Assembly: GCA_964516095.1 (NCBI GenBank)
Contig: CAZEYS010000023.1
Location: 1 to 22,916, forward strand
Reading direction: 5' to 3'
Length of the DNA stretch: 22,916 nucleotides
Origin: Hydrogenothermus sp964516095
GTDB taxonomy: Bacteria > Aquificota > Aquificia > Aquificales > Hydrogenothermaceae
Below the pieces are notes generated by a model. It saw only the letters and a list, made by a program, of their open reading frames with translations, did not search any database and was not told where the DNA came from. Position 1 is the first letter of the stretch. Each line of letters opens with the position of its first letter. Below, piece by piece: positions 1-7,440 of the stretch. A program made the translations under genes and the position numbers.

Positions 1-2
1 TA

Positions 3-1469
3 AATTGTAATCCAGAAACTGTTTCAACAGATTATGATACATCTGATAAGCTCTTCTTTGAGCCAATAGTTTTAGAAGATGTTTTAAATATAATAGAAGC
101 AGAAAAACCTATAGGTGTTGTTGTTCAGTTTGGAGGGCAAACCCCTTTAAAACTTGCAGTCCCACTTCAAAATGCTGGAGTTAATATACTGGGTACGTCT
201 CCAGAAAGTATAGATATTGCAGAGGATAGAGAAAGATTTAGACAATTGATAATAGATTTAGGATTAAAGCAACCAGAAAGCGGAATTGCCAAATCTAAAG
301 AAGAAGCAATTATAATAGCTGAAAAAATAGGCTATCCAGTGTTGGTACGCCCGTCATATGTTCTTGGTGGACGTGCTATGAGACTTGTTTATGACACTGC
401 AGAACTATTAGAGTATATCGAAGAAGCTGTTTTAGTTACAGAAGACAAGCCATTACTTATAGATAGATTTTTAGACAATGCCGTTGAGCTTGATGTGGAT
501 GCTGTATCGGATGGAGAAGATGTCTTAGTTGGTGCTGTAATGGAACATATAGAGGAAGCTGGTATACACTCAGGAGATAGTGCAACATGTATTCCTCCTT
601 ACTCGCTTCCAGAAGAAATTATTTATGAAGTAAAAAACCAGACAAAAAAACTTGCAAAGGCCTTAAATGTAAAGGGGTTAATGAACGTTCAATATGCAGT
701 AAAAGACAATGAGATATATGTAATAGAAGTAAATCCCCGGGCTTCAAGAACAGTTCCGTTTGTAAGCAAATCAATAGGATACCCGCTTGCAAAAATAGCT
801 TCAAAAGTAATTGTAGGTAAAAAGTTAAGAGATATTATCCCTCACATATTTTCTTTGAAAGAAACACATCCTGCTTCAGATTTTTGGGAAAAAGACGTAA
901 AAATGTATTCCATAAAAGAAGTTGTATTTCCATGGAATAGATTTCCAGAAGTAGACCCTTTACTTGGTCCCGAGATGAAATCAACAGGCGAGGTTATGGG
1001 TATAGACGAAGATTTTGGCCTTGCTTTTTGGAAAGCTCAAGCTGCAACAGGTTTATTACTTCCTGAAAAGGGAAATGTATTTATATCCGTTGCTGATAAA
1101 GATAAACCAAAAATTTTAGATATTGCCCAAAAACTGGTACAACTTGGATTTAATATTTTTGCAACAACAGGAACACATAGATTTTTAATAGAGCATGGAA
1201 TAAGCTCTATACTTGTAAACAAACTGGCAGAAGAAAGACCTAATATAGTAGATAAAATAAAAAATGGAGAAGTACATCTAATAATAAATACACCTTCAGG
1301 AAAAAGAGAACGATCTGATGCCTACTACATAAGAAGAGCTGCAGTAGAACATAAAGTTCCATATTTCACAACAATAAGGGGAGCAAAAGCTGCAGTTAAA
1401 GCCATTCAATCTTACAAAGAAAAAGGAATTTCTGTAAAATCTCTACAAGAAAGATTTGGAGGAAAATAA
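3..1469 (+). CDS. carB: Carbamoyl-phosphate synthase large subunit, C-terminal half (5' end outside window)
   Basis: Makes carbamoyl phosphate from bicarbonate, ATP and glutamine-derived ammonia for pyrimidine and arginine synthesis. The frame is open from base 3, so the TTG at 246 is not the start; 488 residues are visible. The first residues, NCNPETVSTDYDTSD, are the conserved beginning of the second synthetase half. They are followed by the GGQTPLKLA segment, an ATP-grasp domain (KIGYPVLVRPSYVLGGRAM, then IEVNPRASRTVPF), and a C-terminal MGS-like allosteric domain with the INTPSGKRERSDAYYIRR segment. The TAA stop directly abuts the moeA ATG, so the two are probably co-transcribed. In Aquifex aeolicus carB is split into two genes; this window cannot show whether this is a split carB2 or the tail of a full-length protein. 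Family assignment is very secure. Confidence 0.96.
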   Translation, partial: NCNPETVSTDYDTSDKLFFEPIVLEDVLNIIEAEKPIGVVVQFGGQTPLKLAVPLQNAGVNILGTSPESIDIAEDRERFRQLIIDLGLKQPESGIAKSKEEAIIIAEKIGYPVLVRPSYVLGGRAMRLVYDTAELLEYIEEAVLVTEDKPLLIDRFLDNAVELDVDAVSDGEDVLVGAVMEHIEEAGIHSGDSATCIPPYSLPEEIIYEVKNQTKKLAKALNVKGLMNVQYAVKDNEIYVIEVNPRASRTVPFVSKSIGYPLAKIASKVIVGKKLRDIIPHIFSLKETHPASDFWEKDVKMYSIKEVVFPWNRFPEVDPLLGPEMKSTGEVMGIDEDFGLAFWKAQAATGLLLPEKGNVFISVADKDKPKILDIAQKLVQLGFNIFATTGTHRFLIEHGISSILVNKLAEERPNIVDKIKNGEVHLIINTPSGKRERSDAYYIRRAAVEHKVPYFTTIRGAKAAVKAIQSYKEKGISVKSLQERFGGK

Positions 1470-2720
1470 ATGATTTCATATAAAGAAGCTCTTAATTTAG
1501 TAATAAAACATACAAAAGCACTTGGAACAGAAAAGGTCTTTATACATGAGTCCCTCGGAAGAATTCTAGCTGAAGATATAATAGCCGATAGAGACAATCC
1601 TCCTGCAGATAACAGTGGGATGGATGGCTTTGCAGTTAGATATGAGGATATCAAAGGTGCTTCTGAAGAAAATCCTGCTGTGCTTGAGATTATTGGTGAA
1701 GCAAAGGCAGGAGGTGAAAAACCAAAAGTAGAAAAAGGACAGGCAGTAGCCATCTATACAGGTGGATTATTACCAGAAGGAGCAGATACAGTAATACAAA
1801 AAGAACTTACCAAAGTCGAAGATGGAAAAGTTTTTATTTTCCAGGAGCTACCTAAAGGAGCAAATATAAGACCTCAAGGAGGAGATTACAAGAGAGGGGA
1901 CATTCTAATAAAAAAAGGAAAATTAATAAGAGCTGCAGAAATAGGTATAATGTCTTCAGTAAACAAAGCTACAGTTTATGTATACCAGACTCCAAAAGTT
2001 GGAATTTTGACAACTGGAGATGAAATACTTGATATATGTGAACCTGTAAAATCAGATGCAAATATTAGGACTTCAAATACATATGCTTTATATGCACAGC
2101 TTATGGAAATTGGAGTAAAACCAGTAATTTTAGGGTTTGCAAAAGATGACCCAGAAGATTTAGAAGAAAAAATAAACTATGCAAAAAGCTGTGATGTACT
2201 GTTAACTACTGGTGGGGTTTCTGTTGGAAAATATGACCTTGTAAAAGATTTTGTGGCAAGAATTTTAGGTATGGAAGTAGTATTCTGGAAAGTTGCTCAA
2301 AAACCGGGAAAACCAGTTGTTTTTGGAACATGGGGAAATGAAAAAGAAAAACTATTTTTTGGAATACCTGGAAATCCTGTAGCAGCAATGTTTGTATGTG
2401 AAACTCTCGTAAAACCTGCCGTTAGAAAGATGATGGGACATGAGAAATTTTATAACCCTGTAATTAATGCTAAACTTGTAGGTGGATATAAAAGAAAAAA
2501 AGCAGACAGACAAGAGTTTATAAGAGTTAAAGTTGAATACGATGGAAGTGAATTTATTGCTAAACCTTTTAGTAAACAAGGTTCCAATATATTGACTGGG
2601 ATGCTTAATGCAAACGGTTTTGGTGTAGTAGATATTGGAGTGAATGAAATAAAGGATGGGGAGACTATTAAAGTTATACTTTTTGATACATCGTTTTTGA
2701 TGAACAATAAAGGAATATAA
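1470..2720 (+). CDS. moeA: Molybdopterin molybdenumtransferase MoeA
   Basis: Inserts molybdate into adenylylated molybdopterin, the last common step of molybdenum cofactor synthesis, in the cytoplasm. The 416-residue length is normal for MoeA. Visible motifs are DNSGMDGFAVR near residues 47-57, PEGADTVI, the MoCF-fold segment with TTGDEI, TTGGVSVGKYD, and GIPGNPVAAMF. The tail matches the MoeA C-terminal beta domain. The start is ATG, with GGAGG seven bases upstream inside the carB end; the carB stop and this ATG are contiguous (TAAATG), suggesting translational coupling. hisC follows after 11 bases. Molybdenum cofactor would serve enzymes encoded elsewhere, as no molybdoenzyme is in this window. 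Confidence 0.96.
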   Translation: MISYKEALNLVIKHTKALGTEKVFIHESLGRILAEDIIADRDNPPADNSGMDGFAVRYEDIKGASEENPAVLEIIGEAKAGGEKPKVEKGQAVAIYTGGLLPEGADTVIQKELTKVEDGKVFIFQELPKGANIRPQGGDYKRGDILIKKGKLIRAAEIGIMSSVNKATVYVYQTPKVGILTTGDEILDICEPVKSDANIRTSNTYALYAQLMEIGVKPVILGFAKDDPEDLEEKINYAKSCDVLLTTGGVSVGKYDLVKDFVARILGMEVVFWKVAQKPGKPVVFGTWGNEKEKLFFGIPGNPVAAMFVCETLVKPAVRKMMGHEKFYNPVINAKLVGGYKRKKADRQEFIRVKVEYDGSEFIAKPFSKQGSNILTGMLNANGFGVVDIGVNEIKDGETIKVILFDTSFLMNNKGI

Positions 2721-2731
2721 AGAGGTATACC

Positions 2732-3841
2732 ATGTTAAATCCACTTAAACATATACTTCAGGTTCCTGTTTATAAACCAGGTAAACCTATAGAAGAAGTA
2801 AAAAGAGAACTTGGGCTTGATGATATTGTAAAACTTGCTTCAAATGAAAACCCATTTGGCTGCTCTTTATTTGTAAAAAAAGCAATAGAAGAGGAAGCTA
2901 TTAATATTAACAGATACCCAGACGGCGGAGGATACTATTTAAAGAAAGCACTTTCCAGATTTTTAGAAATAGATGAAAGCCAGATTATACTTGGAAATGG
3001 TTCTAACGATGTTTTAGATATGATAGCGCGGGTGTTTTTAGACAATGATAGTGAAGTATTGATGTTTGAGCACTCATTTATAGTGTATAAAATAGTTTCG
3101 CTACTTCAAGGAGCTAAAATAAAAGAAGTTCCTGTAGAATGTGACTTTTCTCGAAACTTACAAAAATTGATAGAAAATATCACTCCAAAAACAAAAGTCA
3201 TATTTATAGACAACCCATGTAACCCAACAGGATTTGCAAATAAAAAAGAAGAATTCGATGAATTTATCAAAAATGTACCAGAAGATGTTTTAATTGTAAT
3301 CGATGAAGCTTACTTTGAATATGCTAAACACCACGGTGTGCCAGATGGAATAAATTATATAAATATTATCAACCCAAAAATCCCTCAAAAAAATGTTGTA
3401 ATTACCAGAACATTTTCTAAAGCTTACGGTCTTGCAGGCTTAAGAGTAGGTTATGGTATAGCTAAAAAAGAAATAATCCAGCTTCTGGAAAGGGCAAGAC
3501 AGCCATTTAATGTAAACCGTTTAGCACAGATTGCGGCAGTAGAAGCTTTAAAAGACCAGAAATTTGTACAGTACACTGTATCTGAAAACGAAAAAGGAAA
3601 AGAATTTCTGTATGAAGAATTTGAGAAAAGAGGTATACATTTTGTTCCATCCTATGCAAATTTTATAATGTTTAAAGTAGAAAACGCAGAAGAGATTTAC
3701 CAAAAACTCTTGGAAAAAGGAGTTGTCATAAGACCAGCATTTGGCCTTGATAATTATTTAAGAGTTTCAATTGGTACAATGGAAGAAAACAAAAAGTTTA
3801 TTAGTGCCTTAGATGATATCGGATTTAAATGTAGGCTATAA
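2732..3841 (+). CDS. hisC: Histidinol-phosphate aminotransferase
   Basis: PLP-dependent class I/II aminotransferase of histidine synthesis, converting imidazole-acetol phosphate and glutamate to histidinol phosphate. The 369-residue protein has the HisC hallmarks: VKLASNENPFG near the N-terminus, DNPCNPTGF, VIDEAYFEY (Asp191, pyridine-nitrogen partner), RTFSKAYGLAGLRVGYG with Lys230 as the Schiff-base lysine, and a C-terminal YLRVSIGT. The start is ATG 11 bases after moeA, with AGAGGT just upstream. No other his gene is present; dispersed his genes are usual in this group. Side activity on aromatic 2-oxoacids is possible in the family and cannot be excluded. No good intrinsic terminator follows within the 70 bases before the next gene. 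Confidence 0.95.
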   Translation: MLNPLKHILQVPVYKPGKPIEEVKRELGLDDIVKLASNENPFGCSLFVKKAIEEEAININRYPDGGGYYLKKALSRFLEIDESQIILGNGSNDVLDMIARVFLDNDSEVLMFEHSFIVYKIVSLLQGAKIKEVPVECDFSRNLQKLIENITPKTKVIFIDNPCNPTGFANKKEEFDEFIKNVPEDVLIVIDEAYFEYAKHHGVPDGINYINIINPKIPQKNVVITRTFSKAYGLAGLRVGYGIAKKEIIQLLERARQPFNVNRLAQIAAVEALKDQKFVQYTVSENEKGKEFLYEEFEKRGIHFVPSYANFIMFKVENAEEIYQKLLEKGVVIRPAFGLDNYLRVSIGTMEENKKFISALDDIGFKCRL

Positions 3842-3911
3842 ATTTGCTAAAAAATAAAATCGGATTAATTTAAAATTAATATAACAATAGATTTAATGGA
3901 GGATAAGTTTT

Positions 3912-4205
3912 ATGAAAAAAAGTGCACTTTTAGTTGTAATTGGGTCTTTACTTGGAGCTGTAGGTACATATGTTGCCTTAAATAAAAGAGAAGAAATTCT
4001 ACAAAAACTATCAGAAATAGAAGGTACTTTAAAAGAAGCTGAGCTTACAGGAAAAGTAAAAACATCCGTAAATGAAGCATTAGAAAAGATTAGAAACTTG
4101 GTTAAAAAGAGCGACCAACTAACAGAAGAAGAAAAAGTAAAAGAACTTGCTGAAGTTGAAGAAAAAATCAAAAAAATAGAGGAAGCCGTTCAATCTGAAA
4201 CTTAA
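3912..4205 (+). CDS. Small membrane-anchored coiled-coil protein, unknown function
   Basis: Encodes 97 residues: a short positive N-terminus (MKK), one hydrophobic segment at about residues 5-23 (LLVVIGSLLGAVGTYVAL), then a highly charged Glu/Lys-rich helix to the end that should form a coiled coil. It has the look of YtxH-like proteins, with a single N-terminal anchor and a cytosolic or periplasmic helix, but I do not recognise a family with certainty. The start ATG has TGGAGGA upstream, an excellent ribosome-binding site. It follows hisC by 70 bases and precedes the BrkB-family reading frame. A terminator-like hairpin begins 43 bases after its stop. Confidence 0.8.
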   Translation: MKKSALLVVIGSLLGAVGTYVALNKREEILQKLSEIEGTLKEAELTGKVKTSVNEALEKIRNLVKKSDQLTEEEKVKELAEVEEKIKKIEEAVQSET

Positions 4206-4248
4206 AAATCCCTATTCTGTATTAAAATTAGATACTAAAAAATCTTTT

Positions 4249-4277
4249 AAAGGTCGTTTTCTAACGGCCTTTTTTTA
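4249..4277 (+). terminator. Rho-independent terminator candidate after the coiled-coil gene
   Basis: A 10-bp stem AAAGGTCGTT / AACGGCCTTT (one G-U pair) closes a TTCT loop and runs into a T-tract (4270-4276). The shape is classic for an intrinsic terminator of the carB-moeA-hisC-3912 unit. The oddity is that it also lies inside the open frame leading to the BrkB-family protein, where it would read KGRFLTAFF. It may therefore be a real terminator upstream of that gene, an attenuator within its 5' part, or coding sequence by chance. Confidence 0.7.
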
Positions 4278-4344
4278 TAGCATTTTAGATTTCTTTTTTA
4301 AAGGATTTGGGTATCATGCTGCGGCTATTTCCTTTTACACGTTA

Positions 4345-5091
4345 ATGTCGTTGGTTCCTCTTTTTATAGTCATAACAGCAATTTCTTCTATCTTCATTTC
4401 AGACTACCATCAAATAGTTGATTTAATGAAAGATTTTTTTCCTAATATTACTTCCAAGTTTATTTCTGTAATAAACTATTTATCTGAAAAAAGAACAGTA
4501 TTTGGTATACTTGGCTTTATTGTGGCATTTTATTTTTCAAATAGCATATTTACTTCTTTGCACACTGCTATGGTTTATATATTTGAAGATGTAAAAGTGA
4601 GTTTAAAAAAAACTGCTTTTATATATATTTTTGGCGTTCCTATCTTTATAACCATTTTAATTATTATATATATTGCACTTATGTTCTTATCTTCTGTTGT
4701 TGATATATTATCTAATTCAGCTGTCTGGAAATACTTGGAAGTATTTTTATCTTTTTTTGATTTAGACTGGGTTTTAAAATATATTACTGATATTTCTCAG
4801 ATATCCAGTTTTATTATGTTTTATTCAGTCCTTTTTGCTATTTATTACTATTTATCACCATTGCAAGAAAAAAATCTTAAGTACATTTTATGGACTTCTT
4901 TTTTCATCTCTATTTTCCTTGTTATCCTAAAAGTAGGATTTAACTACTATATAATATTTGCATCTAAGGCAAACCCTGTTTATGGTTCTTTATCAGGTAT
5001 ATTTGCTTTTCTTGCGTGGCTTTATTTGTCTTACAGCTTTATTCTGATAGGAGGAAGAATAGTTTATTATCTTCATAAAGAAACTAATTAA
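4345..5091 (+). CDS. YihY/BrkB-family inner membrane protein (start uncertain, probably upstream)
   Basis: Polytopic membrane protein of the YihY/virulence factor BrkB family (once misannotated as ribonuclease BN); molecular function not established. From the first ATG it is 248 residues with about six hydrophobic segments, ending with GSLSGIFAFLAWLYLSYS, typical of the family C-terminus. The ATG at 4345 sits within the family's first helix: the frame upstream reads GYHAAAISFYTL and then MSLVPLF, matching the conserved AAA..FYTLLSLFPL region, so about 20 or more residues are missing with this start. The frame is open back to 4180 but contains no ATG, GTG or TTG there. Candidates are ATT at 4282 (after the hairpin) or CTG at 4195 (overlapping the upstream gene, with GAGGA before it). 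Its 3' end overlaps the convergent GTPase gene by 8 bases. Confidence 0.85.
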   Translation: MSLVPLFIVITAISSIFISDYHQIVDLMKDFFPNITSKFISVINYLSEKRTVFGILGFIVAFYFSNSIFTSLHTAMVYIFEDVKVSLKKTAFIYIFGVPIFITILIIIYIALMFLSSVVDILSNSAVWKYLEVFLSFFDLDWVLKYITDISQISSFIMFYSVLFAIYYYLSPLQEKNLKYILWTSFFISIFLVILKVGFNYYIIFASKANPVYGSLSGIFAFLAWLYLSYSFILIGGRIVYYLHKETN

Positions 5092-6016
5092 GTTTAATTA
5101 TATTTTCTTTCTCTAAGTTGGTTCCTATTAATATAAGGAAGGATTTTCCGTTGTACTGGTTTACTTCATCAAATGAGATATCACCGAAAGCATAGTTTAT
5201 AACTATAGGTTTAGGAAAATCTCTAACCTTTACTATACCTTTCACTCTATATATGTTATCAGGTAAATTTGACAACATATTCTTTAGTTCCTCAAAATCT
5301 ATGCCATCAGGCACATAAACTATTTTTTGGGAAAAGTTATCCTCTGATATATGGTTTGATTGAAATAGCTGTGAAATGTTTTCCAGAGATAGGTCTTTTA
5401 CATCTGGTATATCTGTGAAAATTTCTTTTGGTAGTTTTCCATATTTTGTTTTTACTATTACATAGTTTTTAAATAGAGGCTTTCCTGTTAAAATATTTTT
5501 TACATTGAACTGTTCTTTTATATCTCTAACTTCAGCCTCAACTTTTTTTAACGTATTTTCATCTACTAAATCTGTTTTGTTTAAAACAAGAATGTTAGAT
5601 CCACCTATCTGATATTTGGCTGTACTGTGATGTTTATAGTTGTCAAAGTTTTTTGTGTCGATTACACATACTATGCCATTTACGAAAATACCCAAATTTT
5701 TTAAAGACATATATATAGGAAAGGGCTCAGAAGTTCCAGATGTTTCAACGAAGATTAAATCTGGTTTTTGTTTATCTATTATTTCTAAAATTCCTTTTTC
5801 AAACTCCTGGGAAAGTTTACAACAGATACAACCTTCTGATATTTCTATTACTTCGCTGTAAACGTTCTTTAAAATTGTGGCATCTACACCTACTTCTCCA
5901 AATTCATTGACAACTATGGCTATTTTTTTATTTTTAAAATGTTCTTTTACTGTATTGATTAAAAGGGTGGTTTTACCCACCCCAAGAAATCCTGTTATAA
6001 CAAAAGAAGAAATCAT
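5084..6016 (-). CDS. CobW/COG0523-family G3E GTPase, putative metallochaperone
   Basis: A 310-residue member of the G3E P-loop GTPases (CobW, YjiA, ZNG1-type), which use GTP hydrolysis to handle or deliver metals. Visible features are Walker A GFLGVGKTT (residues 9-17), the metal-binding CxCC motif GCICC (Cys63, Cys65, Cys66), VETSGTSEP near 90-97, the guanine motif NKTD (146-149), and a CobW C-terminal domain from about residue 235 to the end containing YRVKGIV. It is the last gene of a minus-strand group, starting 10 bases after the 102-residue gene with no clear ribosome-binding site, which suggests translational coupling. The metal and client are unknown. The neighbouring ferredoxin and Kor genes make an iron-sulfur or metalloenzyme client conceivable, but that is inference. 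Confidence 0.9.
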   Translation of the reverse strand: MISSFVITGFLGVGKTTLLINTVKEHFKNKKIAIVVNEFGEVGVDATILKNVYSEVIEISEGCICCKLSQEFEKGILEIIDKQKPDLIFVETSGTSEPFPIYMSLKNLGIFVNGIVCVIDTKNFDNYKHHSTAKYQIGGSNILVLNKTDLVDENTLKKVEAEVRDIKEQFNVKNILTGKPLFKNYVIVKTKYGKLPKEIFTDIPDVKDLSLENISQLFQSNHISEDNFSQKIVYVPDGIDFEELKNMLSNLPDNIYRVKGIVKVRDFPKPIVINYAFGDISFDEVNQYNGKSFLILIGTNLEKENIIKLN

Positions 6017-6026
6017 AATTTACTTT

Positions 6027-6335
6027 TTATTCGCCGCCGTACTCAACTGAGTTAATTTCTTCGATAAACTGCTCAATATAGAATGTTACTAAGTTTGCTA
6101 TTTCTTCAGGAGTTTTTGCAAGATAAGGTCTTCTTAGTTTTATTTTTCTTTCGTGAACATCACCTTCTTCTGTTGTGTATTTCACTACTATATATGGATC
6201 ACCAGATACATCACAAGAATCAGCAGTAGTTGCGACTTCTGGAATACAGTAGTCTACATCAATATCTGGGTCGACCATAACGTTTTTTACCAGTTCAACA
6301 ACTTTTTCCAGTTTTTCTTTTAATTCTTTTTCCAT
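6027..6335 (-). CDS. Hypothetical acidic 102-residue protein in the ferredoxin operon
   Basis: I do not recognise this family. The protein is acidic. It has a predicted N-terminal helix (residues 1-20, rich in Glu/Lys/Val), a middle section DYCIPEVATTADSCDVSGDP with two cysteines, and a beta-like stretch PYIVVKYTTEEGDVHERKIKLRRPYL. A C-terminal amphipathic helix PEEIANLVTFYIEQFIEEI follows. The start ATG has GGAGGG seven bases upstream, a strong site. It lies between the ferredoxin gene (25-base gap) and the CobW-type GTPase (10-base gap) on the same strand, so it is very likely co-expressed with both. The coding frame is clean and codon use matches its neighbours. Confidence 0.85.
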   Translation of the reverse strand: MEKELKEKLEKVVELVKNVMVDPDIDVDYCIPEVATTADSCDVSGDPYIVVKYTTEEGDVHERKIKLRRPYLAKTPEEIANLVTFYIEQFIEEINSVEYGGE

Positions 6336-6360
6336 AATAAAACCCTCCAGTGTATATAAT

Positions 6361-6576
6361 TTATGTTACCATCTCCATTGTTATACAATCTCTTTTTAAT
6401 AAATCAGAACAAACATATACACATAAAGCACATCCTTTACATCTTTCTTCATCAACATAGGCGCTGTTTTTTTCTTCATCAAACATTAATGTATTTGCTT
6501 CTGGGCAGAATAAAGTACACTGTCTACAGTTGTATGTAGCACATTTTTCCTGGTCAACTTTAGCAACATAGTACAT
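6361..6576 (-). CDS. 2[4Fe-4S] ferredoxin, delta-subunit-like
   Basis: A 71-residue electron carrier with two cysteine motifs: Cys12-x4-Cys17-x2-Cys20-x3-Cys24-Pro, and Cys46-x2-Cys49-x2-Cys52-x3-Cys56. A further Cys64 lies near the end. The pattern is that of bacterial 2[4Fe-4S] ferredoxins and of the small delta (PorD-type) subunits of 2-oxoacid:ferredoxin oxidoreductases. The x4 spacing in the first motif and the absence of proline after the last cysteine are slight departures from the classic motif. A very strong ribosome-binding site (CGGAGGT) precedes the ATG. It lies 87 bases after the pentapeptide-repeat gene and one gene group downstream of korAB. It could be the ferredoxin or a loosely bound subunit for that enzyme; this role is inferred from position. 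Confidence 0.92.
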   Translation of the reverse strand: MYYVAKVDQEKCATYNCRQCTLFCPEANTLMFDEEKNSAYVDEERCKGCALCVYVCSDLLKRDCITMEMVT

Positions 6577-6662
6577 ATTAAAAAACCTCCGTTTTATTTA
6601 ATTTAGCATAGATAAAATGCTTTCAATAGGTAATATTATAGCAGATATAGACAAAGTATACA

Positions 6663-7295
6663 TTAGTCTCCATAGTTATTTGGTAAAATTTGATCGTATC
6701 TTACATCTGCCTTTGAGCCTTCTAGCCATGGTTTTCTTCCATAAACCAGAACTTCATCTGCTTCTACATTTTCAAACCATGCTCCTGACAGTTTCGTTTT
6801 TCTAAAGTCACTATAACTGAATTTAGTTTTAACAAAGTTTGCTTTCTGTAAGTCTGCTCCTCTAAAGTTAGAACCTCTCATATCTGTGTTTTCAAAGTTG
6901 GCTTCCTGCAGATTAGAGTCCTCAAATCTTGAATTAATCATTACAGCGTTTTTAAAATTTGCTTTTCTTAAATCTGATACCATTATCTGAGTTCTGAACA
7001 GATTTGCATTTTCAAAGTTTGCATTTTTTAAATTTACTCTTTGAAATACGCTTCTTGTTAAGTGAGAATTTTTAAAACTTACATTTTCCATATCTGCATC
7101 TGCTATGAATACATTGTCCATTTTACAGTTTTCAAATTTGGCGTTGTTCAAATTTGCACCAGTAAAGGATGTATCTGATAAATCGAGGTTAGAGAAGTCT
7201 ACTCCTTCTAAATCAGCAAACGAAAAATCCATACCTTTTAGCTCTTTCCCTTCCTCTATCATTTTTATTACTTCTTCTTTAGTAATAGGTTCCAT
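6663..7295 (-). CDS. Pentapeptide-repeat protein
   Basis: Encodes 210 residues. After a short helical N-terminus (about 1-24), nearly the whole of residues 25-180 consists of pentapeptide repeats of the A(D/N)LXX/A(N)FXX type, for example LKNANFENANL, LQEANFENTDM and ADLQKANF. The family folds as a right-handed quadrilateral beta-helix. Family functions range from DNA-gyrase mimicry (Qnr, MfpA) to protein scaffolding, so sequence alone gives no role. The tail WFENVEADEVLVYGRKPWLEG is non-repetitive. The start ATG has a strong GGAGGTTG site. It heads the minus-strand group with the ferredoxin, the 102-residue protein and the CobW GTPase, just beyond the korAB terminator. A structural or accessory role with the oxidoreductase is a hypothesis from context. 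Confidence 0.92.
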   Translation of the reverse strand: MEPITKEEVIKMIEEGKELKGMDFSFADLEGVDFSNLDLSDTSFTGANLNNAKFENCKMDNVFIADADMENVSFKNSHLTRSVFQRVNLKNANFENANLFRTQIMVSDLRKANFKNAVMINSRFEDSNLQEANFENTDMRGSNFRGADLQKANFVKTKFSYSDFRKTKLSGAWFENVEADEVLVYGRKPWLEGSKADVRYDQILPNNYGD

Positions 7296-7373
7296 GGATC
7301 AACCTCCATATTTCATCCTTAAGAAAAATATAACGCTGTTTTATTTTTTTTAGTATGATTTTTGTTATTAAAT

Positions 7374-7403
7374 AAAAAAACCCCCTCAAATATTGAGAGG
7401 GGG
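7374..7403 (-). terminator. Rho-independent terminator of korAB
   Basis: On the minus strand a 7-bp G/C-rich stem (CCCCCTC / GAGGGGG, 7381-7387 with 7397-7403, nine-base loop) runs straight into seven Ts. An alternative fold extends the stem inward by pairing CTCAA with TTGAG with one bulged A. It lies 38 bases after the korB stop and separates korAB from the pentapeptide-repeat operon. Some readthrough is still possible. Confidence 0.92.
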
Positions 7404-7440
7404 CTTGGAAGAATAGAATTATCTATACTTTAGATTAAAG

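Noticed and set aside
1412..1753. A 113-codon minus-strand open frame across the carB-moeA junction
   Set aside because: It is antisense to two secure genes, and the junction shows a clean TAAATG coupling on the plus strand.
2352..2744. A 130-codon minus-strand open frame antisense to moeA and the hisC start
   Set aside because: It lies wholly opposite well-identified genes, has no ribosome-binding site, and its Phe/Tyr/Ser-rich product is typical of the complement of A-rich coding sequence.
3864..3880. Palindrome ATTAATT-TAA-AATTAAT before the coiled-coil gene as a terminator or operator
   Set aside because: It is made only of A and T, has no T-tract or well-spaced promoter boxes, and such repeats are common by chance in DNA this AT-rich.
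6600..6620. GCAT/ATGC hairpin in the ferredoxin upstream region as a regulatory RNA element
   Set aside because: The stem is only about four base pairs and is not followed by a T-tract; nothing resembles a known riboswitch.
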